Assembly (NCBI GenBank): GCA_903875225.1
Contig: CAIQVJ010000108.1
Span: forward strand, 62,001-126,000
Length of the DNA: 64,000 bases
Source of the DNA: an uncultured Pseudomonadota bacterium
GTDB lineage: Bacteria > Myxococcota_A > UBA796 > SXON01
Reading direction: 5' to 3'
A program made the translations under genes and the position numbers. The notes below the pieces were generated by a model. It was not told where the DNA came from. It saw only the letters and a list, made by a program, of their open reading frames with translations, and searched no databases. Below are positions 40,853 through 49,889 of the stretch, piece after piece (the stretch's first letter is position 1; each line of letters starts with the position of its first letter).

Positions 40853-43800
40853 GGCTGACCTCCGAAAGGAAGCTCCACCACGAGCGTCGTACCCCCCGGG
40901 CCGCTCTCCAGCTCGAAACGCCCGCCGAGCAGGGTCGCCCGCTCCCGCATGCCGCTCAGCCCGGCGGTCGTGCCCGACGGAACAGCGTGATCGAACCCGG
41001 TGCCACGGTCGGTCACCTCGATGGACAGGTTGCCGGCAGCAGCGGAGACAGAGACCGCGGCCGATCCGACCCCCGCATGGCGCGCCACGTTGGTGAGCCC
41101 CTCCTGGACGATCCGGAACGCTGCGGTCTCCACGGGGGCGGGAAACCGCCGATCCAGCCCGGCGTGCACCAGATCGACGCGCACCGAGGTGTGCCCGGTG
41201 TACCGGTCGATGAGCCACAGCAGCGCGGGCAGAAGGCCCAGATCGTCGAGCATGAAGGGGCGTAGATCCAGCGAAATGCGACGTACGCGGCGGATGAGAT
41301 CACCCACCAGCTCCCGGGCGGCACGGATGGTGGCGACGCGCTCGCCGCCCCCCCCCGCCTCGCCGGTCGCCGCGAGGTCGAGGTGCAGGGCCAGCGCGGT
41401 GAGCAGTTGGCCGGTCTCGTCGTGCAGCTCCCTCGCGATGGCGCGCCGCTCCACCTCCTGGGCCTCCACCAGCTGGCGGGAGACCAGGGCCAGCCGGTCG
41501 TGCGCCGCGCGAAGGTCGGTGTAGAGGGATGCGTTCTCGATGGACACGGCAGCCTGTGCGCACAGCATACCCACGACATCGCTCCGGGCGTCGTTGAAGG
41601 CGCTCCGCGTCAGGTCATTCTCGAGGTACATCACGCCCACCAGGTTCCTGCCCCTGCGCACAGGAAGGCAGTAGACCGATCGAGGGGCCCCGGTCACCCC
41701 CGCGAAGTATCGACTGTCCGACGCCCCGTCGTGCACGAGCCGCGCGGTCCGCGTGCGGGCGACGTCCCGAACGATGGCGTCTGCGAACGGCCGCTCCTCG
41801 GTGACCGGCACCCGCACGTCGTGCACGACCACCGAGATGCGGCCGGAGGCCTCCACCTGGCCACGCGCGGCGACGAGCAGCTGGGTGTCGTTCGCCAACA
41901 CGAGCATCCCCCAGGTGGCTCCTGCGTTTTCGAAGATGGTCTGCATCAGGGTGCGCAGGAGCTCCGTGAGCTGGATCTCCCCCGAGACCGCACGCGCCGC
42001 CTTGAGGACTGCGGCGAACTCGAGAACGTCGCTGCTCGCGCCAGGGCGGGGAATCGAGGAGCTGGAAGCCTCGGTCGGGAGCTCCGCCGCGGCCGCCGCG
42101 CCGTCGAGCGCCCGCACCCGGGCGATGGCGCCCCAGGCCTCCCAGGTCGAACGGGCCTCCTGGGTCAACCCCGCAGCGAGCCGCCGGTTTCCGAAGCGCT
42201 TCGCTGCCTCGCCCGCCCATTCGAGGCAGATCGCCTGCTCCATCACCATTCCCGAGGCTGCCGCCAGGCGGATGGCGTCCTCGTAGAGGAGCTGGGCCCG
42301 GGCGACGTCACCGCGAACGTCCGCGAGCTCGGCCTCCACCAACCTGGCCTTGTGGGCAAAGTTCTCCGGGCAGTGCACGGCGAGCGCCGCGAGCTCCCCC
42401 TGGAACTTCCTTGCCTGCCTCCACGCCCTGCCGCGCACCTGCCCAGTTTCCCGCATCTGGCGGACCCAGGCCAGGGCGGCGTGGAACAGGAACGCCGGCA
42501 CGCGCGGCGCACCGGCGATGTCGCCGAGCCGGAGCGTCGCGGCCTCGACCGCGGCGATGGTGCTGGCGGTATCGCCGAACAGCAACAGCAGGGACACCTG
42601 GTGGAACAAGAGGAGGGCCATGCCCGCCCTGTCGCCGCACCGCTCCATGTGGGCGTTCAGCGCTTCGGCATCCGCGTACGAGCCGCTCATCACGGCAGGG
42701 TTCCCCGCCCGGCCGGAGAGGCACTCGGCCGCCTGCAGCGTGAGCAGGATCTCGTTCGTGGCGGACTCCTGCCGCAGCTCCCGGCAGGTCCTCACGCTGG
42801 CCTGCCCGCGCCGGATCACCTCCTGGAGTTCGACCCCGCCGAGGAAGGAGAAGTTGGTGTAGGTCATGGCCGCCAGGGCCGTGAACTCCGCATCTCCCGC
42901 CTCGGTCGCCGCCCACCCTGCCCGCTGGACGGGTTCGGCCAACGATCCGAGCGGTCGGGTGAGCGACTCCACGAAGCCGAGCACCAGCACCTCGACGCGA
43001 GGGCCCATCCGTCGATCGTCGAAGCGCGCGGCCAGCTCCCGTGCGAACCCCGCCCAGACGAGCGCTGCTTCGACCCCGTTCGGGCGCTGCGTGAGCACGA
43101 ACGCCCAGCCGGCGCACGCGAAGGCGGTGGCGGCGGACACGCCGTGGTCGAGGCTGAGGTCCACCATGCGGCAAACCAGCACGGGCACAAGGCGGGGATC
43201 GCAGAAGTAGGCGACGGAGGTCGTGTCGGCCATCAACTGCATGGCGGTGTCGACCTTCGGGTCAGCGCTGACCGGGAGCGCTCGCAGATCGGCCGGGGTG
43301 AGCCGGCGCGCCCGGAGCGTCGTGCGAAGCAACGCCCAGGCGACGTGGACCGCGTGAAGGCGCTGCGGAATGCGCACCCCCACCCAGGAGAGCGCCTCCA
43401 GCGTCAGCCCCACCGCCTCCTCGAACTGGTAGCGGGAGGCATGGCCGAGGATCCGAAAGCGCTGCAGCGCGACGCGCTGGACCACGTCGGTGGAGCGACG
43501 CAGGCCGTCAGCGACGAAGTCGATGGTGGTCGGCTGCTCCGGGCACATCCACGCGACCTCAGCTCCGCGGATGTGCAGCGCGTATGCGAGCTCGGGGGAT
43601 TCCTCCCATGCCGCCGGCCCCAGCGCACGGACCCCGGTCTCGAGGTAGTGCAGCGCAGCAGGAAAAGCCAGCGAGTCGGCAGCGTGGCGCCCCGCCGCGA
43701 GGTGAAGCTCCGCCAGCGTGCGCCTGTCGCCGGGATCGGTGAGCAGCGAGAGCGCCGCGTGGAAATGGTCGGCGGCCGCGAAGGGCGAGCCGCCCTCCGC

Positions 43801-45948
43801 GCGCCAGCGGTCCAGCAGCATCCTCCCCGCCCTGAGATGCAGCTGCGATCGGGCGGGCTCGGACACGAGCGCCAACGCCGCCGCGTGCACCTCGTCGTGC
43901 ACGAAGCGAAGGGCACCAACGGCGAACAGCTGGCTGGCCGCCGTTGATGCGTCCGCTGCGGCCCCGCTGACCACCGACTCCAGGAGGCCCATGGCCTCGG
44001 TCGACCCGACGATGAGTCCCACGCGCGAGGCCACGTGCAGGGCGCTACAGAGCTGCGGTACCTCAAGCTCGGCGGTCCAGGCGAGCACGCCGATGTCGAA
44101 GCGCTTGCCGATGCACGCGGCCACGCCGAGCACTCGAAGGACCGGTTCGGGCAGGGCCGCCAACTGTCGACCGAGGAGCTCGGCCACGTTTCGGGTCGGG
44201 GGCAGCGCTCCGATCGCTTCGAGCGACCAGACCCAGCGCACCGAAGCAGGGTCGAACGCCACCAGCCCGTCCGCGACGAGGCTCGCCAGGAGCTCCCGGA
44301 TGAAGAACGGGTTCCCGGACGTCTTCTCGTGCACGATCCGGGCGAGCTCGGCGACGTCCTCCGGCTCGGGGCCCATCGAGCCGGCGATCAGGTCGGCTGT
44401 GTCCGAAACATCGAGCGACCCGAGCACCAGCGGCTCCACCGGGGCCCGAAGGAGGCGGGGGAGTGGGTGTCCGGGTCCCACCTCTCCATCCCGCCACGCC
44501 ATCAGGACGGCCGGCCCGCCCACCCCGTCTCCGTGCAGGAGCCTGTCGAGCACCGCGAGGCTGCTGTGGTCTGCCCAGTGCACGTCGTCGACGAAGAGGA
44601 CGAGCGGCGTCGCCGGCTCGTGGCACGCCCGGAGCACGCGAACGAACATCGCAACGATGCGGGCCCTCCCGTCCCCCGGCATGCTCTCCCCGAAGGACAC
44701 GCTGCCCCCGATGAGCGGCTCGAGCTCCGGCATGAGCCGCAGGAGGAGGTTGCGATCCCCCTCGAGCGCGCGGAGGAAGCGCGTGCGGTGGAACTCGAGG
44801 TGGTCCCGGGGTCCGTCCAGCAGCTGGGAAGCCAGCGCGGTGACGATCTGGAAGATCGGGGCGTAGGGCGTGTGGTCGGAGGCGATGCAAACCCCCGTGA
44901 CCATGATCCCGGCTCCCCCGAGGCGGCGCAGAAGCTCGTGGGAGAGGGCCGTCTTGCCCACACCCGGGGGTCCGGAGATGCCGATCGATGCGGACGCGCC
45001 CTCGCGCGCCCGTCTCAGCACGCCCTCCAGCGCCAGGGTGGCGGCACCCCGCCCAACCAGGCGGTCCGGGAGCGAGAACACCCCCCGACGGTCCGTCGTA
45101 CTCAGCTCGAACCAGCCGATCCCGCCGGACTCCTGGAATTGGATTCGGCACCGATCGAGGTCCTCCGCGAGGGCGCCGGCGTGCTGGTAGCGATCCTCGA
45201 CCTCCGCAGCGAGGAGGCGCCCCAGGATGGCGGAGAGCATCGGCGGGACGTCCGGACGCAGCTTGTGCGCCGGGAACGGGGCCCGGGCGAAGCTCGCGTC
45301 CACCAGCGCCAGCGGGTTGGCGGACTCGAATGGCCTCCTGCCCACGAGGAATTCGAAGAGCGTCCCGCCAACCGCATACAGGTCGGCGCGCCGATCCACG
45401 GGCGGGTTCGAGTACCCACCCTTCTCCGGGAAGCCCAGCGGACCTCCGGGTCGATCCGCCGGGGTCACCGCAGGACGGAGCGCAGACCGCGTGGCGTGAC
45501 CGAATCCGACCAGGAAGACCTCCCCCGACTCCAGGTTCCGAACCACGTTCATCGGGGTGATGTCACCGTGGCAGACGCCCGCTGCATGCAGCTCGGCCAC
45601 GATCCGCGCGAGCCGGACCGCCACGTCGAGGAATGCCGGGAGGGAGGGGAGATCGCCCGGCGTGTGTGCAAGCGGAGTCCCGCCGACGTCATCGACCACG
45701 AGTACGGGACCGTGTGCGCTCATCTCGATCCCGTGGGTTCGAACGACGCCCCAGATGCTCAACTGGGAGAGGATCTGCGACTCGTACCCGAGGCGCCACC
45801 GGGCGCGTGCGTCCGAGGAACCGGGCACCAGGCACTTCAGCATCACCCGCCGGCCATCCGACTCACGCACCGCGGAGTACCCACGGGTGCTGTTGTTCCG
45901 GTAGGTCGGCTCGAGGTCGCGATAGCCGGGGAGGCTGATCCGGGGCAT
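40849..45948 (-). CDS. Hybrid protein kinase-like / AAA ATPase / GAF / histidine kinase
   Basis: 1699 residues from ATG 45948 (AGGACC upstream; 46002 is a less likely start). Residues about 10-270 are a Ser/Thr kinase-like fold with Lys38 and HGDITPMN (127-134), but the DFG metal-binding Asp is Gly (GFG, 148-150). Residues about 310-600 are a STAND/AAA-type ATPase: Walker A GPPGVGKT near 329, Walker B LFVDDVHWAD near 451. About 600-1270 is TPR-like helical. A GAF domain spans about 1300-1460. HisKA_3 (ARELHDETGQLLTALALHLD, His near 1505) and HATPase (NVARHAG, DRGTGFD) close the protein. It has no membrane segment. Confidence 0.9.
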   Translation of the reverse strand: MPRISLPGYRDLEPTYRNNSTRGYSAVRESDGRRVMLKCLVPGSSDARARWRLGYESQILSQLSIWGVVRTHGIEMSAHGPVLVVDDVGGTPLAHTPGDLPSLPAFLDVAVRLARIVAELHAAGVCHGDITPMNVVRNLESGEVFLVGFGHATRSALRPAVTPADRPGGPLGFPEKGGYSNPPVDRRADLYAVGGTLFEFLVGRRPFESANPLALVDASFARAPFPAHKLRPDVPPMLSAILGRLLAAEVEDRYQHAGALAEDLDRCRIQFQESGGIGWFELSTTDRRGVFSLPDRLVGRGAATLALEGVLRRAREGASASIGISGPPGVGKTALSHELLRRLGGAGIMVTGVCIASDHTPYAPIFQIVTALASQLLDGPRDHLEFHRTRFLRALEGDRNLLLRLMPELEPLIGGSVSFGESMPGDGRARIVAMFVRVLRACHEPATPLVLFVDDVHWADHSSLAVLDRLLHGDGVGGPAVLMAWRDGEVGPGHPLPRLLRAPVEPLVLGSLDVSDTADLIAGSMGPEPEDVAELARIVHEKTSGNPFFIRELLASLVADGLVAFDPASVRWVWSLEAIGALPPTRNVAELLGRQLAALPEPVLRVLGVAACIGKRFDIGVLAWTAELEVPQLCSALHVASRVGLIVGSTEAMGLLESVVSGAAADASTAASQLFAVGALRFVHDEVHAAALALVSEPARSQLHLRAGRMLLDRWRAEGGSPFAAADHFHAALSLLTDPGDRRTLAELHLAAGRHAADSLAFPAALHYLETGVRALGPAAWEESPELAYALHIRGAEVAWMCPEQPTTIDFVADGLRRSTDVVQRVALQRFRILGHASRYQFEEAVGLTLEALSWVGVRIPQRLHAVHVAWALLRTTLRARRLTPADLRALPVSADPKVDTAMQLMADTTSVAYFCDPRLVPVLVCRMVDLSLDHGVSAATAFACAGWAFVLTQRPNGVEAALVWAGFARELAARFDDRRMGPRVEVLVLGFVESLTRPLGSLAEPVQRAGWAATEAGDAEFTALAAMTYTNFSFLGGVELQEVIRRGQASVRTCRELRQESATNEILLTLQAAECLSGRAGNPAVMSGSYADAEALNAHMERCGDRAGMALLLFHQVSLLLLFGDTASTIAAVEAATLRLGDIAGAPRVPAFLFHAALAWVRQMRETGQVRGRAWRQARKFQGELAALAVHCPENFAHKARLVEAELADVRGDVARAQLLYEDAIRLAAASGMVMEQAICLEWAGEAAKRFGNRRLAAGLTQEARSTWEAWGAIARVRALDGAAAAAELPTEASSSSIPRPGASSDVLEFAAVLKAARAVSGEIQLTELLRTLMQTIFENAGATWGMLVLANDTQLLVAARGQVEASGRISVVVHDVRVPVTEERPFADAIVRDVARTRTARLVHDGASDSRYFAGVTGAPRSVYCLPVRRGRNLVGVMYLENDLTRSAFNDARSDVVGMLCAQAAVSIENASLYTDLRAAHDRLALVSRQLVEAQEVERRAIARELHDETGQLLTALALHLDLAATGEAGGGGERVATIRAARELVGDLIRRVRRISLDLRPFMLDDLGLLPALLWLIDRYTGHTSVRVDLVHAGLDRRFPAPVETAAFRIVQEGLTNVARHAGVGSAAVSVSAAAGNLSIEVTDRGTGFDHAVPSGTTAGLSGMRERATLLGGRFELESGPGGTTLVVELPFGGQP

Positions 45949-46179
45949 TACAACGGTCCTGGGGGGCGCAAGGAGCAGCGGGATGGGAGCATGGACGCCC
46001 AACCTGTCCTATCGCTGCCCGTCCGGATCCTGCGCGCAGATGATCGTATAGGGGGCAACCGCGCCGTATTTACGGGTGAGCCCGTACTCCCATGGGACAG
46101 GGCGGCCGATACGAGCGGAGAAGGATGCCCCCGACGTCGATCCACGTGACGCTCGGTACTCATCCAAAGTGGAGTCAAG
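45949..46179. promoter_or_regulatory. Divergent promoter region between hybrid kinase and REC-EAL gene
   Basis: About 230 bases between two divergent signalling genes. It includes an AT-richer stretch near 46040-46070, a plausible promoter position. No defined operator is seen. Confidence 0.4.
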
Positions 46180-47352
46180 GTGAAGCTCGTCCTCGTCGAC
46201 CACAACGCCCTCGCGCTCACGCAGCTCACGGCCCAGTTCAGGAGCCTCGGATGCCAGAACGTGGTCTCCTGCGGCTCCGGCCTCGAAGCTGTCCAGGCCG
46301 TGGGCCGCGATCCCGAGCGGGTTGGCCTCGTCGTCTGTGACCTCGAGATGCCCGGGATGGACGGCGCCGAGGTGCTGCGGCACCTGGCGGGTGTGGGCTT
46401 CAAGGGCCGGATCGCCGTCACCAGCGCCGAAGACGACCGCCTGCGCCAGCGTGCGCTCGCGCTGGCGCAGGCGCACAGGTTGAACCTCGTTGCGGCGCTC
46501 CGCAAGCCGCTGAGCCTGGACATGCTGTCAGCCGCGCTGCGCGCCGGCCCCATCCCCAATCGGCGCGCTCCCGACGGTTCCGTCCACCCGAGCCCAGAGC
46601 AACTGTGGTCGGCCATGCAGCGGGGGGAGCTCCTGAACGTCTACCAACCCGTCATCGGCGTGCAGAGCGGGCGTCTGGTGGGCGTGGAGGCGCTCGTGCG
46701 TTGGCAGCATCCGACCGAGGGGCTCCTCCTGCCGGAAGCGTTCCTCGGCGTCGCCGAAGCGCACGGCCTCATCGACGCCCTTGCGAGCGTGGTGGTCCGC
46801 AACGCGTGCGAACAGTCCGCGCGCTGGCGGAGCGCCGGGCTCGATCTCTCCATGGCCCTGAACGTGTCGGTGAACAACCTCGTCGATCCGTACTTCCCGG
46901 ACATGGTGGAGGACACCGCTCACGCCCACCAGGTCCCGCTCGCGTCGATCACGCTCGAGCTGACGGACAGCGGCTGGGGGAGCCCCCCGCTCACCTGGGA
47001 GTTCCCCACCCGGTTGCGGCAGAGCCAGGTGCGCTTCGCGCTCGACAACTTCGGGACGGGCCAGTTCCCGCTGGCGCAGCTACGCGACTACCCGTTCGAC
47101 GAACTCAAGATCGACGGCTGCTTCGTCCAGGGGGTCAGTCGGAGCGCGGGCTTGAGGGCCGTGTTCGAAGCCGGCTGCGAGATGGCGCATCACATCGGCA
47201 TGGGCGCCGTGGCGACGGGCGTCGAGGACGCCCTCGACTGGGAGTTCGTGCGCCGCTCGGGCTGCGACCGCGCCCAGGGCTACTTCATCTCGCGGCCCCT
47301 GCCCGGCGACGCTGTGCCGGCATGGGCTGCCTCGTGGGACGGGCCCGGCTGA
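46180..47352 (+). CDS. Receiver-EAL domain protein, probably catalytically altered
   Basis: 390 residues from GTG 46180 with a GGAG site. The receiver (1-120) has Asp54 (VVCDLEMPGMDG), but its acidic pair is VDHN rather than DD. The EAL domain (about 145-380) keeps EALVRW, the Asn of NVSVNN, LKIDG and QGYFISRPL. Several c-di-GMP/metal residues differ: ELTD for the usual ELTE, LDNFGTG for DDFGTG, ATGVED for AEGVE. It may bind c-di-GMP rather than cleave it. Confidence 0.82.
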   Translation: MKLVLVDHNALALTQLTAQFRSLGCQNVVSCGSGLEAVQAVGRDPERVGLVVCDLEMPGMDGAEVLRHLAGVGFKGRIAVTSAEDDRLRQRALALAQAHRLNLVAALRKPLSLDMLSAALRAGPIPNRRAPDGSVHPSPEQLWSAMQRGELLNVYQPVIGVQSGRLVGVEALVRWQHPTEGLLLPEAFLGVAEAHGLIDALASVVVRNACEQSARWRSAGLDLSMALNVSVNNLVDPYFPDMVEDTAHAHQVPLASITLELTDSGWGSPPLTWEFPTRLRQSQVRFALDNFGTGQFPLAQLRDYPFDELKIDGCFVQGVSRSAGLRAVFEAGCEMAHHIGMGAVATGVEDALDWEFVRRSGCDRAQGYFISRPLPGDAVPAWAASWDGPG

Positions 47353-47385
47353 CCGCGGGGACCGCCCGGCCGATCGCGGGGCTCG

Positions 47386-48900
47386 CTACCTGTTCTTCTT
47401 CCGGGCCTTCCTGGCGGCCTTCTCCTTCTTCCGGCGGGCTTCCAGCTCGGAGGACGAGATCTGCGCAGGCCCGGGCGGCAGCGCCGCATCGAGGCCGCTC
47501 ATGCCCGGCATGCGGCCCATCCCCGCCTGGGCCATCTTGGCCATCTGGTCCCGCAGCTTGCGCTGCTCCGCCTTCGTCCCGGTCATGCCCGCAGCGACGC
47601 CGACATCGCGCATCATCAGCCGGGTCATCTGGAACTTCTCCTTGAGGTCCTTCACCTCCTGCAGCGGCCTGCCGCAGCCCTTCGCGATGCGCTTCATGCG
47701 GCTGTCGTCGAGCAGATCGGGCTTGCGTCGCTCCTGCTTGGTCATCGAATCGATCATCGCCTCGACCTTCGTGAGCTCGCGGTCGTCGAGCGCCTCGGCC
47801 GGAAGCTGGCCCATGATCTCGTCCATGAACGGGAGCTTGGACATCACGTCGCGCAGGCTGCCCATCTGCTTGATCATCTTCATCTGGGCCTGGAAGTCCA
47901 CGAACGTGAACTCGCCCTGGAGCATGCGGTTGGCGTCCTTCTCCGCCGTCGCAGGGTCCACGTGTTTCTCGAAGTCCTTCATCAGGCCGACCACGTCGCC
48001 GAACCCCAGGATCCGGCTGGCCAGGCCCTCGGGCCGGAAGTCGTCGAGCTTGTCGAGGCCCTCCCCCATGCCCACGTAGACGATCGGCTTGCCGGTCACG
48101 CTCTTGATGGAGAGCGCGGCGCCACCGCGCGCGTCGCCATCGAATTTCGTGAGCACGAAGCCGGTGAAGGCCAGCCGCCGATCGAACTCCGCGGCGGTCC
48201 GCACGGCGTCCTGGCCCACCATCGCGTCACAGACGAACAGGATGTTCGCGGGCTGCGTCTTCTCCTTGATCTGGTCGAGCTCCGCCATCAGGGTCTCGTC
48301 GAGCGCCAGCCGGCCCGCCGTGTCGAAGATCACGACGTCGCGACCGACGTTCCGCGCCTGCGTGACGGCGAGCGAGCACAGGGCGACCGGGTTCATGCCC
48401 TTGATCGAGAACACCGGCACGTTGAGCTTGCGACCGAGCGTCGTGAGCTGGTCCACGGCGGCCGGCCGGTAGACGTCCGCCGCGACGAGCATCGGCTTCC
48501 TGCCCTGCTGCTGCAGCTTGCGCGCGATCTTGCCTGCGGTGGTGGTCTTGCCCGAGCCCTGCAGGCCCACCATCATGATCAGCGCGGGCTTGCCCGTGAG
48601 GTCGAGCGCTGTCTCCTTCCCGCCGAGGAGCTCCGTCAGCTCGTCCGAGCAGGCCTTGATGAAATAGTCGGCCGGCGTGACCTGGAACCCCTTGGGGGCC
48701 TTGATCTGCACGGTCCTGCCGAGCGTCTTCTGCTTCACGCGCTCCAGGAAGCCCTTCATCACGTCGAGCTCGACGTCGGCCTCCAGGAGGCTCACGCGGA
48801 CGTCGCGGAGCGCGTCCACCACGGCCTCCTCGGTGAGCTCGGCCTTGCCGGTGAGCTTGTTGCGGGCGGTGCGAAAACCACGGGAGAGTGCGTCGAGCAT
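47386..48900 (-). CDS. ffh: Signal recognition particle protein
   Basis: The 504-residue GTPase binds SRP RNA and signal sequences during co-translational targeting. The N domain is followed by the G1 loop GLQGSGKT (112-119), DTAGRLALDE, TKFDGDARGG and the Met-rich M domain (about 330-470: MKMIKQMGSLRDVMSKLPFM, MTRLMMRDVG). The C-terminal tail is Lys/Arg-rich. Length is slightly above the E. coli protein but normal for this group. Confidence 0.96.
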   Translation of the reverse strand: MLDALSRGFRTARNKLTGKAELTEEAVVDALRDVRVSLLEADVELDVMKGFLERVKQKTLGRTVQIKAPKGFQVTPADYFIKACSDELTELLGGKETALDLTGKPALIMMVGLQGSGKTTTAGKIARKLQQQGRKPMLVAADVYRPAAVDQLTTLGRKLNVPVFSIKGMNPVALCSLAVTQARNVGRDVVIFDTAGRLALDETLMAELDQIKEKTQPANILFVCDAMVGQDAVRTAAEFDRRLAFTGFVLTKFDGDARGGAALSIKSVTGKPIVYVGMGEGLDKLDDFRPEGLASRILGFGDVVGLMKDFEKHVDPATAEKDANRMLQGEFTFVDFQAQMKMIKQMGSLRDVMSKLPFMDEIMGQLPAEALDDRELTKVEAMIDSMTKQERRKPDLLDDSRMKRIAKGCGRPLQEVKDLKEKFQMTRLMMRDVGVAAGMTGTKAEQRKLRDQMAKMAQAGMGRMPGMSGLDAALPPGPAQISSSELEARRKKEKAARKARKKNR

Positions 48901-49070
48901 GGGGCCGGGGTCTAACCGGAGCGCTGGTGGGCGGCTCGCTTCCCGGGCATCGCGTTCGGACCCGGCCGTGGAACGCCGCTGTGCCCTGGCGGGAGGACGG
49001 GCGCGTGTCCGCGCATACCCGCGCGCCCGTTCGGGCCCTCACCCCCTCCGACCGGCGTTACTTCCTGCCC

Positions 49071-49400
49071 ATGATCGACGAATCCGCATTCCGCCAGACC
49101 GTCTCGGCCGCGCTCAAGACCCTCCTCGCCCAGTTCGACGCGATCGAGTCCGACGATCTGGACAACCGCATCAGCGACGGTGTCCTGCAGACAGAGTTCG
49201 AGGGCGGCGGCGTTTTCGTGCTCTCGCAGCAGGTTCCGGTACGCGAGCTCTGGCTCTCGGCCTTCTCGCGCGCCTGGCACTTTCGCCTCGTGGATGGCGC
49301 CTGGCTGGAGCGGGACACCGCCGAGCGGCTGGAGAGCGTGCTCACCGCGAATTTCAGCAAGCGCCTGGGCTTTCCCGTGCAGATCGTCGCGCCCCGCTGA
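49071..49400 (+). CDS. cyaY: Frataxin-like iron donor protein
   Basis: 109 residues from ATG 49071, with the acidic first helix (DESAFRQTVSAALKTLLAQF DAIESDDLDN region), then FEGGGVFVLSQQVPVRELWL and WHFRLVDGAWLERDT. The Trp-containing sheet and the acidic ridge fit CyaY/frataxin, which binds iron for Fe-S assembly. An in-frame extension to 48888 is not family-like. The typical length is about 105. Confidence 0.85.
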   Translation: MIDESAFRQTVSAALKTLLAQFDAIESDDLDNRISDGVLQTEFEGGGVFVLSQQVPVRELWLSAFSRAWHFRLVDGAWLERDTAERLESVLTANFSKRLGFPVQIVAPR

Positions 49401-49445
49401 GCGTCCCCTCCGCCCCCTGGACGCTCGACCCGTCGGCGTGTGGGA

Positions 49446-49889
49446 TCACCCGCTCCCGGTGCTGCCGAACCCGCCCTCGCCCCGCTCCGAGGCGCCAAGC
49501 TCGCTCACCACCACCAGCTCCGGCGCCTCGAATCGCGCAAAGATCATCTGCGCGATCCGCTCGCCGCGCCGGATCGTGAACGCCTCCCGGCCGAGGTTCA
49601 CGAGCGGCACGCTCACCTCCCCGCGGTAGTCGGAGTCGATCGTGCCCGGGCTGTTGATCAGGGTGATCCCGTGCTTGATCGCGAGGCCGGAGCGCGGGCG
49701 CACCTGCACCTCCCACCCGACCGGGATGGCGAGGCAGAAGCCACAGGGGATCAGCTCCCGCTCACCCGGCTGCAGAACGAGCGGCTCCGTCACCGCGGCG
49801 CGCAGGTCGTAGCCGGCAGAGCCGGAGGTGGCGCGAGCGGGCAGGTCGAGCCCCCTGCCCCGGTCCAGGATGCGGATCTGAACGTTCAC
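49446..49889 (-). CDS. dut: Deoxyuridine 5'-triphosphate nucleotidohydrolase
   Basis: The trimeric dUTPase hydrolyses dUTP to dUMP and diphosphate. 147 residues from GTG 49889 with GGAGGA upstream. The five motifs are visible: GSAGYDLRAA, PRSGLAIKHG, INSPGTIDSDYRGE, RRGERIAQMIF and the C-terminal GEGGFGSTGSG. The start overlaps the mutS stop (GTGA), so it is the last gene of rsmB-mutS-dut. Confidence 0.95.
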   Translation of the reverse strand: MNVQIRILDRGRGLDLPARATSGSAGYDLRAAVTEPLVLQPGERELIPCGFCLAIPVGWEVQVRPRSGLAIKHGITLINSPGTIDSDYRGEVSVPLVNLGREAFTIRRGERIAQMIFARFEAPELVVVSELGASERGEGGFGSTGSG

